Source: Candidatus Aenigmatarchaeota archaeon
GTDB taxonomy: Archaea; Aenigmatarchaeota; Aenigmatarchaeia; CG10238-14
Reading direction: 5' to 3'
Assembly (NCBI GenBank): GCA_030672375.1
Contig: DAOVGP010000026.1
Span: 1 to 21,320, forward strand
DNA length: 21,320 nt
This document shows positions 6,763 to 13,927 of the stretch, in pieces. How positions within the stretch are numbered: the stretch's first letter is position 1; each line of letters opens with the position of its first letter. Made by a program: the position numbers and the translations under genes. The notes under the pieces are model-generated. The model did not search any database. It had not been told where the DNA came from and saw nothing but the letters and a program-made list of their open reading frames with translations.

Positions 6763-7314
6763 ATGGACAGAGAAGAAGCAGTTAGTTTAATTAAAGAACA
6801 TATCAAAAAAGATTATCTTTTCAAACATATTCTAGCTGTAGAATCAATAATGAGAGGAATTGCCAGATACTTCAACGAGGATGAAGAGTTATGGGGATTG
6901 GTAGGTTTATTACATGATATAGATTATGAAAAGACTGCCGATGATCCGAAAAATCATGGAATACTCGCAGAAAGTTTTCTTAAAGGAAAAGTCGTTGAAA
7001 GTATCATTCACGCAATAAAGTCTCATAATTCTGAGTATACAGGTGTTATGCCTGAATCAAGAATGGAAAAATCTTTGATAGCAGCAGATGCTATTTCAGG
7101 ATTAATAGTTGCAGCTGCTTTGATTTTACCCAGTAAAAAACTTATTGATGTCAAGGTCGAAAGTGTTGCAAAAAGGTTCAAAGAAAAAGACTTCGCTAGA
7201 AGATGTAGTAGGGAAAACATAATGGTCTGTGAAGAAATAGAACTTCCTAAGGAGAAATTCTTTGAAATCGCTTTGAAAGCAATGCAAGGAATAAGCGATG
7301 AATTAGGTTTGTGA
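6763..7314 (+). CDS. HD-domain protein (HDIG family), second copy
   Basis: The 183-residue protein has the HD metal site: H22 (LFKHILAVE), H51-D52 (GLLHDIDYEKT), an NHG histidine near 64-65, HAIKSHN near 88-94, and an Asp in AADAISGLI. It resembles the widespread archaeal/bacterial HDIG proteins whose substrate is not known. It begins 4 bp after the zinc-ribbon stop and is the last gene of the plus-strand unit. It is not a close duplicate of the first HD protein of this unit, since the helices outside the motifs differ. Confidence 0.82.
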   Translation: MDREEAVSLIKEHIKKDYLFKHILAVESIMRGIARYFNEDEELWGLVGLLHDIDYEKTADDPKNHGILAESFLKGKVVESIIHAIKSHNSEYTGVMPESRMEKSLIAADAISGLIVAAALILPSKKLIDVKVESVAKRFKEKDFARRCSRENIMVCEEIELPKEKFFEIALKAMQGISDELGL

Positions 7315-7340
7315 GTGGAAAAATCTCTTTAAATCCACTC
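7313..7340 (+). other. Hairpin at the end of the HD/eL40 unit
   Basis: GAGTGGA (7313-7319) and TCCACTC (7334-7340) form a perfect 7-bp stem with a 14-base AT-rich loop, overlapping the stop codon. No U-run follows, so it is not a classical terminator. It may protect the 3' end of the mRNA or be chance. The rest of the gap to 7376 is unremarkable. Confidence 0.3.
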
Positions 7341-7376
7341 CGATAGGAAAAATTCTAAAAGAGAGTAAGCTCTTCC

Positions 7377-7405
7377 AAAAAATAAAAGAACAGAAGAAAA
7401 TTAAA
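7377..7405 (-). terminator. T-rich terminator after the TRAM/OB-fold unit
   Basis: Downstream of the stop at 7413 the minus strand has several T-runs in about 30 bases (TTTTCTTCTGTTCTTTTATTTTTT). Archaeal RNA polymerase terminates at such oligo-T tracts without needing a hairpin. It lies in the convergent gap with the HD gene. Confidence 0.5.
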
Positions 7406-7412
7406 CAATACC

Positions 7413-7703
7413 TTACTCAACCTTTTTAAGCTCTCCTTTTCTAGGAACGTTGAGTTGTAACTCGCCTCTAAATTCTTTCACATACCCGTCGGTTATTTCA
7501 ATCGTATCTCCTTCTCCAATCTCATCTATTTGTGCTTCCCAGAGGGTTAAAGATATTTTTCCTGTGTCATCTTCTATAGTGGCGCTTGCAACTCTAGTTC
7601 GATAACCAAACTTCGTTCTAACTTCTTTTGCCTCGGTAACATCTACAACTTTGGCCTTCAATTTGATGCTACTCATACCTAGTCTGAGTTCATTTATCTT
7701 CAA
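7413..7703 (-). CDS. Single OB-fold nucleic-acid-binding protein (SSB/RPA/SOSS-B-like)
   Basis: The 96-residue protein starts MKINELRLGM, the N-terminal pattern of short archaeal OB-fold single-strand-binding proteins. It continues with LKAKVVDVTEAKEV, the central ASATIEDDTGKISLTLWEAQIDEI (about 40-63), and a C-terminal strand pair GDTIEITDGYVKEFRGELQLNV. The core ATIEDDTG...LTLW is the RPA-type OB signature. The start codon is TTG at 7703, which lies 14 bases inside the preceding TRAM-protein gene, so translation is probably coupled. An ATG at 7676 would drop the conserved N-terminal strand. It likely binds single-stranded DNA or RNA; the exact partner is unknown. Confidence 0.82.
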   Translation of the reverse strand: MKINELRLGMSSIKLKAKVVDVTEAKEVRTKFGYRTRVASATIEDDTGKISLTLWEAQIDEIGEGDTIEITDGYVKEFRGELQLNVPRKGELKKVE

Positions 7704-8145
7704 CTTCTTCTACCTCAACTTCTTCAGCTGGTTTTTCTTCGACAGACTCTTCTTTAACCTCTTTCTTGACTTTCTTTGCTTTACTGACTTTCTTTTTTAC
7801 CTCAACTTCTTCAGCTGGTTTTTCTTCGACAGACTCTTCTTTAACTTCTTCTTCTACCTTTTCCTCGACCTCCTCGGCTGGTTTTTCTTCAACCTTCTCT
7901 GCTTTACTGACTTTCTCACCAACAGCAAACCTTCTACTGACTTGGCTTATCCGTATCTTACATTTTTCTCCCTGTTTTGTGTTCGGGACGAAAATAACGA
8001 AGTTCTTTACTCTGGCTATTCCGTCGCCCTTCGATCCTACTTCTTTTATCTCGACGTCGTACTCCTCCCCGATTTTCACTGGTTTTTCAAATCCTCCACG
8101 AAATCCTCCATCACCGAACCTTGGTCGTGAGAACCTTCTTTCCAT
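7690..8145 (-). CDS. TRAM-domain RNA-binding protein with a long charged repeat tail
   Basis: The 151-residue protein has a short Arg/Gly/Phe-rich head (1-20), then a TRAM domain (about 23-78: VKIGEEYDVEIKEVGSKGDG..., FVIFVPNTKQGE, KIRISQVSRRFAVGE). Free-standing archaeal TRAM proteins act as RNA chaperones, comparable to bacterial cold-shock proteins. Residues 79-151 are unusual: a low-complexity Glu/Lys/Val tail in which KEESVEEKPAEEVEV occurs twice and shorter EEKPAEEVEE versions recur. The tail comes from a DNA-level tandem duplication. The TAAGGAGGTC ribosome-binding site (8151-8160) is the strongest in the window, suggesting high expression. The tail could be disordered or a spacer for a partner. 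Confidence 0.87.
   Translation of the reverse strand: MERRFSRPRFGDGGFRGGFEKPVKIGEEYDVEIKEVGSKGDGIARVKNFVIFVPNTKQGEKCKIRISQVSRRFAVGEKVSKAEKVEEKPAEEVEEKVEEEVKEESVEEKPAEEVEVKKKVSKAKKVKKEVKEESVEEKPAEEVEVEEVEDK
7711..7845. repeat. 48-bp exact direct repeat in the TRAM protein tail
   Basis: 7711-7758 and 7798-7845 are identical over 48 bp with an offset of 87 bp (29 codons), so the reading frame is kept. A third, diverged relative lies around 7867-7890. The copies encode the KEESVEEKPAEEVEV tail repeat. Confidence 0.85.
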
Positions 8146-8150
8146 ATTCT

Positions 8151-8184
8151 GACCTCCTTAATGAACTACTCAGAAAACTGAGTA
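8151..8184 (-). promoter_or_regulatory. 5' leader of the TRAM gene: perfect hairpin plus strong Shine-Dalgarno
   Basis: TACTCAG (8167-8173) and CTGAGTA (8178-8184) form a 7-bp perfect stem with an AAAA loop (UUUU in the RNA). It sits 6 bases upstream of TAAGGAGGTC (8151-8160) and the ATG at 8145. A TATA-like TTAAAAGTTT near 8206-8216 would start transcription at about the foot of this hairpin. Few other genes here show a real leader. Confidence 0.5.
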
Positions 8185-8268
8185 AAAATTCAAGAATTAG
8201 TAACACTTAAACTTTTAACCCCCGTATAAATCGTTTGAAAAACTTATCTAACCTCATATTTAAATAGT

Positions 8269-10569
8269 TTATCCCACATAACCCAACTCTTTATCTTCGG
8301 TCTTCTGTTCTATGACTTTTTTCCTTGTTCTTTCATTGAACTGCTCATAGAACTCGATGAGTCTTTTACTCAGGCCTGGGGTGATTTCTTTCATCGCTTT
8401 TTCGAAGTGTTTCATCTTCACTTCCTTAGCTTTCTTGTTTTCTCTCAAAGCATGTATTCCCGCTTCCCTGCATAGAGCATCCAGGTCTGCACCAGAGAAG
8501 TTAGTTGTCTGTTTAGCAAGTTTCTTCAAATTAACTCCCTTCAAAGGCATATTTTTCGTTTTAATCTCAAGAATCTTTAATCTCGCCTTTTCATCTGGCT
8601 CTGGTACTAGAATTTGCCTATCAAACCTTCCAGGCCTTAACAAAGCAGAATCAAGCATGTCAGGTCTGTTAGTTGCTGCTATGACCACGACATCATGTAA
8701 TTCCTCTAGTCCAGACAACTCTGTTAACATTTGAGATACTATTTTTTCTGTTACATTTTCTCCATAACCTAGACCTCTTTTTGGTACCATTGCATCAACC
8801 TCATCGAAGAATATTATTGAAGGTGATACTTGTTTTGCTCTTCTGAAAAGTTCCCTGACTCTTCTTTCGCTTTCACCAACCCATTTCGAGAAAAGTTCAG
8901 GTCCTTTGACAGATATGAAGTTGGAATTGGATTCATTTGCTACAGCCCTAGCCAATAAAGTCTTCCCACAACCCGGTGGCCCATAAATAAGAATTCCTGA
9001 TGGTGGTGTTATTCCCATTCTCTTGAATGCTTCTGGGTCTGTCAATGGCCATTCCACAGCTTCTCTTAATTGTTGTTTTACTTTTTCTAAACCACCGATA
9101 TCAGACCATTTGACATTAGGAGTCTCTATCAAAACCTCTCTCATTGCAGAAGGTTCGACTATTCTCATTGCATAATCAAAATCAGCCTTAGTAACTTTTA
9201 GTTTTTCTAAAGCTTCTTTAGGTAATTTATCTTCTTCCTTCCATTTTATTTTTGGAAGTAATTTTCGAAGTGCATACATTGCTGCCTCTTTTATTAGAGC
9301 ACTAATGTCAGCTCCAGTATAACCATAGGTAATTCCAGCTATCTTATCCAGGTTAACATCTTTGGTCAGGGGCATGTGTCTAGTGTGAATTTCCAGTATT
9401 TCCTTCCTCCCTTTCTTATCAGGAATGCCTATCTCTATTTCCCTATCAAATCTTCCCGGCCTCCTCAGCGCAGGATCTATAATATTAGGAACGTTCGTCG
9501 CTGCTATGACTATAACTTTACCCCGTGCTTTCAAACCATCCATTAATGTTAACAATTGACTAACAACTCTTCTTTCAACTTCTCCACGAACTTCTTCTCT
9601 CTTTGGTGCAATTGCATCGATCTCGTCGATGAATATTATACTGGGTGCATTTTTCTCAGCTTCGTCGAAAAACTTCCTTAAATTTTCTTCACTTTGACCA
9701 TACCATTTACTCATGATTTCAGGACCGTTGATAGTTGTGAAATATGCACCAGATTCATTTGCTACAGCCCTAGCCAATAAAGTCTTCCCACAACCCGGTG
9801 GTCCATGTAATAGAACTCCTTTAGGTGGTTCGATACCAAGTCGAGTAAAAAGTTCAGGATGTCTTAAAGGTAATTCAATCATTTCTCTTACTTTTTGTAT
9901 GGCATCATGGATACCACCTATATCTTCATAAGTAACGGCAGGTACAGCTCTTTTTTGTAATTCAAATCCCTTTGGTAATCTTGATAGTATTTCTACCTTA
10001 GTCATGTCACCTATTCTTACTATTCCACCAGGATCCGTATTCGTAATAACAAATCTTGTTTCACCAGTAGGAGTAAAGAGTATATCTTCAATATCAAATC
10101 CAAAAGCTTGGAATATACTTGGAATCCTATCCATGTCATTTCTTCTTCTCTTTACAACAGGAGAAGGAACGATTATATCACCTTTGGTTACAGGCCTGTA
10201 ATGAATATTCTGTTTGACAAGGTTTGGACTGATTTGAACGATTATACCTTCTTGAGCAGGAGCAAGAGTAACTTTTCTAGCTTCTTTCGCATCTGCTTTC
10301 CTTATTTTAACAGAATCACCTACTCCAGAACCAACATTCCTCCTAACAAGCCCGTCCATCCTTGCTACATTCAATCCGGCATCAGCAGGATAAGACCTGA
10401 CAGCAATAGCACCAGTCTTTTTTGTACCTTCTATTTCAACGACTTCTCCCTCTTTTATTCCGATTTGTTGCATAGAATTAGAGTCTATTCTAAGGATACC
10501 TCTGCCGAACTCTTCCCTTTGAGTCAATTCACCAACTTTCAGTTCAACTTCATTTTCTTTATCCTTCAT
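8269..10569 (-). CDS. cdc48: Cdc48/VCP-type AAA+ ATPase (archaeal VAT/p97)
   Basis: The 766-residue protein has the full p97 layout. The N domain (about 8-190) is a double-psi barrel, with DSNSMQQIGIKEGEVVEI and ARMDGLVRRNVG. D1 has Walker A GPPGCGKT (256-263), Walker B IIFIDE (311-316) and arginine fingers in RRPGRFD (369-375). D2 has Walker A GPPGCGKT (530-537), Walker B IIFFDE (585-590) and LLRPGRFD. Cdc48 forms hexamers that unfold protein substrates and can feed the proteasome. The C-terminus is a charged helix ending ELGYVG, which places a Tyr near the end but does not give a strict HbYX motif. The start overlaps the 110-residue upstream gene by 11 bp, implying coupling. Walker A of D1 and D2 share a 50-bp identical DNA tract. 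Confidence 0.97.
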   Translation of the reverse strand: MKDKENEVELKVGELTQREEFGRGILRIDSNSMQQIGIKEGEVVEIEGTKKTGAIAVRSYPADAGLNVARMDGLVRRNVGSGVGDSVKIRKADAKEARKVTLAPAQEGIIVQISPNLVKQNIHYRPVTKGDIIVPSPVVKRRRNDMDRIPSIFQAFGFDIEDILFTPTGETRFVITNTDPGGIVRIGDMTKVEILSRLPKGFELQKRAVPAVTYEDIGGIHDAIQKVREMIELPLRHPELFTRLGIEPPKGVLLHGPPGCGKTLLARAVANESGAYFTTINGPEIMSKWYGQSEENLRKFFDEAEKNAPSIIFIDEIDAIAPKREEVRGEVERRVVSQLLTLMDGLKARGKVIVIAATNVPNIIDPALRRPGRFDREIEIGIPDKKGRKEILEIHTRHMPLTKDVNLDKIAGITYGYTGADISALIKEAAMYALRKLLPKIKWKEEDKLPKEALEKLKVTKADFDYAMRIVEPSAMREVLIETPNVKWSDIGGLEKVKQQLREAVEWPLTDPEAFKRMGITPPSGILIYGPPGCGKTLLARAVANESNSNFISVKGPELFSKWVGESERRVRELFRRAKQVSPSIIFFDEVDAMVPKRGLGYGENVTEKIVSQMLTELSGLEELHDVVVIAATNRPDMLDSALLRPGRFDRQILVPEPDEKARLKILEIKTKNMPLKGVNLKKLAKQTTNFSGADLDALCREAGIHALRENKKAKEVKMKHFEKAMKEITPGLSKRLIEFYEQFNERTRKKVIEQKTEDKELGYVG
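8930..9801. repeat. 50-bp identical tract in the two AAA domains of cdc48
   Basis: 8930-8979 and 9752-9801 are identical over 50 bp; the match continues after one synonymous change for four more bases. They encode the Walker A stretch GPPGCGKTLLARAVANES of D2 and D1. Every synonymous position agrees, whereas the flanking domain sequence has diverged. This is what local gene conversion would leave. Confidence 0.85.
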
Positions 10570-10891
10570 CAGAACACCTTCTCAACATTTCCTCCTGTCT
10601 TTTGTTCAATGAAACATCAAACATATCCCATTTAATCTTATCTTCCCATTCTTCAAAAAACTTTCTCATCCTACCCATATGTTCTTTCATTATGATGAAT
10701 ATGGATCTATCAACTCTAAAATGTGGCATTTCATCGAGTAAGCCATCCCTCCGATAGGTGTATCTCTTTTCCTGTTTTTTTACGATTTGTTTCCAGCCGT
10801 ATAATTCTTTATAAAATTTATTTCTCTCAGACATACTCTCGAACTTACTGGTTTTAACAGTGAATGTTATTAGTACAGTTCTTTTTTTCAT
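10559..10891 (-). CDS. Conserved-looking 110-aa protein upstream of cdc48, function unknown
   Basis: I do not recognise this gene. It is a basic alpha/beta protein: a first strand RTVLITFTV, a helix SERNKFYKELYGW, a second strand pair (KKQEKRYTYRRDG), a strand RVDRSIFIIM and a helix MRKFFEEWEDKI, then WDMFDVSL. The beta-alpha-beta-beta-alpha-beta order suggests a ferredoxin-like fold, as in Cas2/VapD-type small proteins, but no catalytic residues of those families can be assigned. Its last 11 bases overlap the cdc48 start, so it should be translated with Cdc48 and could be a cofactor or adaptor. That role is inference from position only. Confidence 0.65.
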   Translation of the reverse strand: MKKRTVLITFTVKTSKFESMSERNKFYKELYGWKQIVKKQEKRYTYRRDGLLDEMPHFRVDRSIFIIMKEHMGRMRKFFEEWEDKIKWDMFDVSLNKRQEEMLRRCSDEG

Positions 10892-10949
10892 CTTTACACC
10901 ATCATCTTTAGTGTTTATTTACACTATAACAATTATTATTTTTAAAGTT

Positions 10950-10966
10950 ATCGATTTTAAATCGAT
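10950..10966. repeat. 17-bp perfect palindrome upstream of the 110-aa gene and cdc48
   Basis: ATCGATTT-T-AAATCGAT is an 8-1-8 perfect inverted repeat, 58 bp upstream of the start at 10891. It contains TTTAAAT and is followed on the minus strand by AACTTTAAAAATAA (10933-10949), a TATA-like element. It looks like an operator for the 110-aa/cdc48 unit, but could be chance in AT-rich DNA. Confidence 0.4.
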
Positions 10967-10995
10967 TAAGGAATATCAAAAACATGATCTAATTT

Positions 10996-11061
10996 TTACC
11001 AATCGTCTGAATCCTCTTCATCAGCCCATTCTTCCTCTTCTCCCAAACCCACAGGTATCAC
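10996..11061 (-). CDS. Possible tiny acidic peptide or gene remnant
   Basis: In the 312-bp gap between the 110-aa gene and the MinD-like gene, one minus-strand frame is protein-like. It ends GEEEEWADEEDSDDW before TAA. Its only ordinary start is GTG 11061, giving 21 residues. Upstream the frame stays open to about 11097 (IIPQPIKWVIPVG) but without ATG, GTG or TTG. A TATA element ATTTAAAT (11099-11106) sits in front. It may be a very small gene, a remnant of a larger one, or chance. Confidence 0.25.
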   Translation of the reverse strand: MIPVGLGEEEEWADEEDSDDW

Positions 11062-11171
11062 CCATTTTATTGGTTGAGGAATTATTAATCCATTTAATAT
11101 TTAAATATATTCTTTTGGAAGTCTAAATGCAAAGGAAAACCAGGTTAACAGCCTTTGATGATAGTTTTATT

Positions 11172-11179
11172 TATTTAAA
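11172..11179 (+). promoter_or_regulatory. TATA element of the MinD-like gene
   Basis: TATTTAAA is centred about 28 bp before the ATG at 11204, so transcription is expected to start at or just before the start codon. No Shine-Dalgarno sequence is apparent, in line with a leaderless mRNA. Confidence 0.5.
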
Positions 11180-11203
11180 CCTTGTACTTATTTCTGAGAA
11201 GAT

Positions 11204-11977
11204 ATGACTAGAGTTATAGGAATTGTTTCTGGGAAAGGAGGAGTCGGGAAAACGACAGTTGTGACTAATCTTAGCACTGCGCTAGCAACAAAGTTCAATA
11301 AGGGAATAACTATAATGGATTGTAATGTCACAGCTTCACATCTTTCTATGCATTTTGGAGCATATCTTCATCCGTTCACGTTGAATCATGTTTTGAAGAA
11401 TGAGGTAAGTATCGAAGAAGCGATATTCGTTCATTCCACAGGAGTCAAGATAATCCCTGCTTCTCTAAACTTATCAGACCTTGTCGGAATTGATATTTCT
11501 ATTCTGGGAGAGAAGATAAAGAACCTTATGGGGGGTGATGACTTTGTTTTTCTTGATACTGCTCCTGGTTTTGGTAAGGAAGCAATTTCAGCTACAATTG
11601 CATGCAAGGAAGTTTTGATTGTAACCACGCCTAACATTCCTGCTGTTACTGATGTCATCCGTGGTAGAAAAGTATTGGAAGAGTTGGGTGTTGAACCATT
11701 AGGAGTCGTGTTGAATAAAGTCACTGGAAAAAAATTTGAGTTAACAAATAGAGAAGTCATTCAATTAACTGATTTGCCGGTATTAGCGAAGATTCCTTTT
11801 GACTTAAAGATACAAGAGAGTTTGGCCGCTAAAACTCCTATAGTTGTTCATGATGAGAAATCCCCTGCAAGTATAGAATTCTTTAAGTTAGCTTCATTTT
11901 TAACAGGAGAAATCTATGAGCCACCCAAGCTGAGTTTCTTTGAGAAATTTAGTAGGATTTTTAGTAAGTTATCCTGA
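11204..11977 (+). CDS. minD: MinD/ParA-family ATPase (MinD-like)
   Basis: The 257-residue protein starts with the deviant Walker A motif GKGGVGKTT (10-18) and has a switch region DCNVTASHLSMHFG. Walker B with its following Asp-Thr is in FVFLDTAPGFGKEA, and the base-recognition stretch is VVLNKVTG. The C-terminal 14 residues (SFFEKFSRIFSKLS) form an amphipathic helix like the membrane-targeting sequence of MinD. MinD-like proteins bind the membrane as ATP dimers and position other complexes; archaea often lack MinC/MinE, and the partner is unknown. The usual DxD after Walker A is DCN here, typical for archaeal MinD homologues. It converges with the debranching-enzyme gene, with only 3 bp between the stops. 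Confidence 0.9.
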   Translation: MTRVIGIVSGKGGVGKTTVVTNLSTALATKFNKGITIMDCNVTASHLSMHFGAYLHPFTLNHVLKNEVSIEEAIFVHSTGVKIIPASLNLSDLVGIDISILGEKIKNLMGGDDFVFLDTAPGFGKEAISATIACKEVLIVTTPNIPAVTDVIRGRKVLEELGVEPLGVVLNKVTGKKFELTNREVIQLTDLPVLAKIPFDLKIQESLAAKTPIVVHDEKSPASIEFFKLASFLTGEIYEPPKLSFFEKFSRIFSKLS

Positions 11978-11980
11978 GTA

Positions 11981-13918
11981 TTAGGACAAAGATTCTAAAA
12001 TCTCACCAATACTCCAAGCTTGTGAAATACAACCTCTACTCTCAAAAGGTCTATCTCCATCAACTATTTCAGAAATTGTTCCCAAACCAAATCTCATTAT
12101 CTCTTTTTTTACAAAAGATTTTATTTTTTTATCCATGGTTTTTTTATTACCCTTAACTTTAATCCAACTTTTTACAAACATTCCAAGCAACCAAGGCCAT
12201 ATAGTACCTTGATGATAAGAGAGGTCTCGTGCTTTCATACCACCAGTGTATTTACCATGAAAGTTTGGGTCTTTTTTAGACAAAGTCCTAAGTCCGTAAT
12301 CGGTCAACAAATCTTTCTTAACGGTTGAAACAACTTTCTCCATCTTATCTTTATCTAGAACGCTAAAATCTAATCCGACAGCAAAAATCTGATTAGGTCT
12401 CAGACTGTTATCACCTAAACAATCATCCAAATAAGAACCATTCCAGAATTTCTCGTTGAAACTCTTCTTGACCCGTTTAGCCAAGCTTCTATAACTTGTA
12501 TAATCTTCTTTCAACTTCGGTGCAAAGAATTCCATTATTTTCAACGCATTATACCATAAAGCCTGTATTTCAACTGCTTTACCTCCTCTCGGTGTAGCAA
12601 ACTTTCCATCTAATTTAACATCCATCCAAGTCAATCCAAGACCGTGTGATATTAATCCATCTTCATCCATTTTTATTTTAAAATCAGTGCCTTTCACATA
12701 ACTTTCAATAATTTCATTCATTACTGACCAGAGTTCTCCAACGAATTTCAAATCTTTTGTTTGCTTGTAAACTTGATAAACCCTGTCTATGAATAAAAGA
12801 CTTGTGTCAACAGAATTGTAAGATGGTTTTTCAGAATTAGTGGGTAGCATGTTTGGGATTAAACCATTCTTACAAAAACCTGCATAAGCCTTCAACACGT
12901 CCTTTGCCTGTGAGATTTTCCCATTAACTAAACATATTCCTGGAAGTGCTATCATCGAATCTCTTCCCCATTCTCCAAACCAATGATAGCCTGCTATAAT
13001 GGATTTTTTATTATCGAATCGTGTTATATCATGAGAATCTGCTGCAAGAACTAACCATTTTATCCAATCTTCTTCAGGAATTTTTTTATCTTGGAAAAAT
13101 TTTGTTAGTAGATATCTCTTCCTCCCAATTTCTCGTTCAATGATTTTTTTTGGTTCATCTAACTCTTTCTTCGGAACCGAATATCCAGCTACAAGGAATA
13201 AATCTTTTGTATTATTGTAAACTCTGAATTCAAAATAACCTGGATTATAGTTATTCTCTACGCAATCTTCCCCCCTCTCTGAATCCACTTCATAGAAGAA
13301 GCTCTTATGCCATTTTTCATGTTCTGTTAATCCATTTTCTTCGAAGCCAGATCCACTTAAAGTCAAATAATTTTTATCTGGAAAAATGATTTTTGCAGTT
13401 TTATTTTCTTTTTGAAGTTTGAAATTTATTGGTGATTTAGTTAAAGAATAAATCGATCTATAGTTTATGAGTGGGTAGATTCTAAAAACAAAAGGTTCTT
13501 TTACATTTTCGAATTCATATTTCACTACAATAACATTCTTTACAAAATTCGTGAAAATCGTTTTTTTCACTTCAATTCCATCAACCCTGTAAGTGAACTG
13601 GGGGAATGGATTCAACTCGAATTTAACTTGGTACTTGTAGCCTTCTGGATACACTACATCTAGATATCTGTTCGTCGATAATTTCACTGTCTTCTCATCT
13701 AATATCATCTCTTCATCAAGTTTTGAGAGTATTACTTTTCTGTCTAACGGAGGTTTATCCGATGCTATTAACAGGCCATGGTATTTTCTTGTGTTCATTC
13801 CTGTTACAGTAGAAGAAGCATAACCACCAAATTCATTCGTTATTATCCACTCGAGTTTTTTTGACTTGTTCAGATTTTGAATAGTACTTTTATCGATTTC
13901 TATTACAGGTAGTTCCAT
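11981..13918 (-). CDS. Glycogen debranching enzyme (amylo-alpha-1,6-glucosidase type)
   Basis: The 645-residue protein has the archaeal/bacterial GDE layout. The N-terminal beta domain (about 1-280) contains NEFGGYASSTVTGMNTRKYHGLL and RKVILSKLDEEM. The C-terminal (alpha/alpha)6 barrel (about 285-640) contains YHWFGEWGRDSMIALPG, NSVDTSLLFI, GLTWMDVKL, ARDLSYHQGTIWPWLLG and an ESRGCISQAWSIGEIL end with the expected acidic residues. It hydrolyses alpha-1,6 branch points of glycogen-type glucans. There is no signal peptide, so it is cytoplasmic. It starts 9 bp after the GalT-like stop, with GATGTGATC ahead of the ATG, and is thus the second gene of a GalT-GDE pair. Confidence 0.93.
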   Translation of the reverse strand: MELPVIEIDKSTIQNLNKSKKLEWIITNEFGGYASSTVTGMNTRKYHGLLIASDKPPLDRKVILSKLDEEMILDEKTVKLSTNRYLDVVYPEGYKYQVKFELNPFPQFTYRVDGIEVKKTIFTNFVKNVIVVKYEFENVKEPFVFRIYPLINYRSIYSLTKSPINFKLQKENKTAKIIFPDKNYLTLSGSGFEENGLTEHEKWHKSFFYEVDSERGEDCVENNYNPGYFEFRVYNNTKDLFLVAGYSVPKKELDEPKKIIEREIGRKRYLLTKFFQDKKIPEEDWIKWLVLAADSHDITRFDNKKSIIAGYHWFGEWGRDSMIALPGICLVNGKISQAKDVLKAYAGFCKNGLIPNMLPTNSEKPSYNSVDTSLLFIDRVYQVYKQTKDLKFVGELWSVMNEIIESYVKGTDFKIKMDEDGLISHGLGLTWMDVKLDGKFATPRGGKAVEIQALWYNALKIMEFFAPKLKEDYTSYRSLAKRVKKSFNEKFWNGSYLDDCLGDNSLRPNQIFAVGLDFSVLDKDKMEKVVSTVKKDLLTDYGLRTLSKKDPNFHGKYTGGMKARDLSYHQGTIWPWLLGMFVKSWIKVKGNKKTMDKKIKSFVKKEIMRFGLGTISEIVDGDRPFESRGCISQAWSIGEILESLS

Positions 13919-13927
13919 TAGATCACA

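Noticed and set aside
7313..7412. Possible small RNA gene in the convergent gap
   Set aside because: There is one 7-bp hairpin and a weak AAGAG/CTCTT pair, but no promoter, no box C/D or H/ACA elements and no tRNA-like pattern.
7651..8152. Plus-strand frames rich in Phe/Ser/Thr opposite the TRAM gene
   Set aside because: They are mirror images of the Glu/Lys repeat tail and have no sequence resembling a known protein.
10860..11126. Plus-strand 88-codon hydrophobic frame, possibly a membrane protein
   Set aside because: It lies across the promoter region and the start of the 110-aa gene; its Ile/Leu/Phe content follows from AT-rich DNA and it has no ribosome-binding site.
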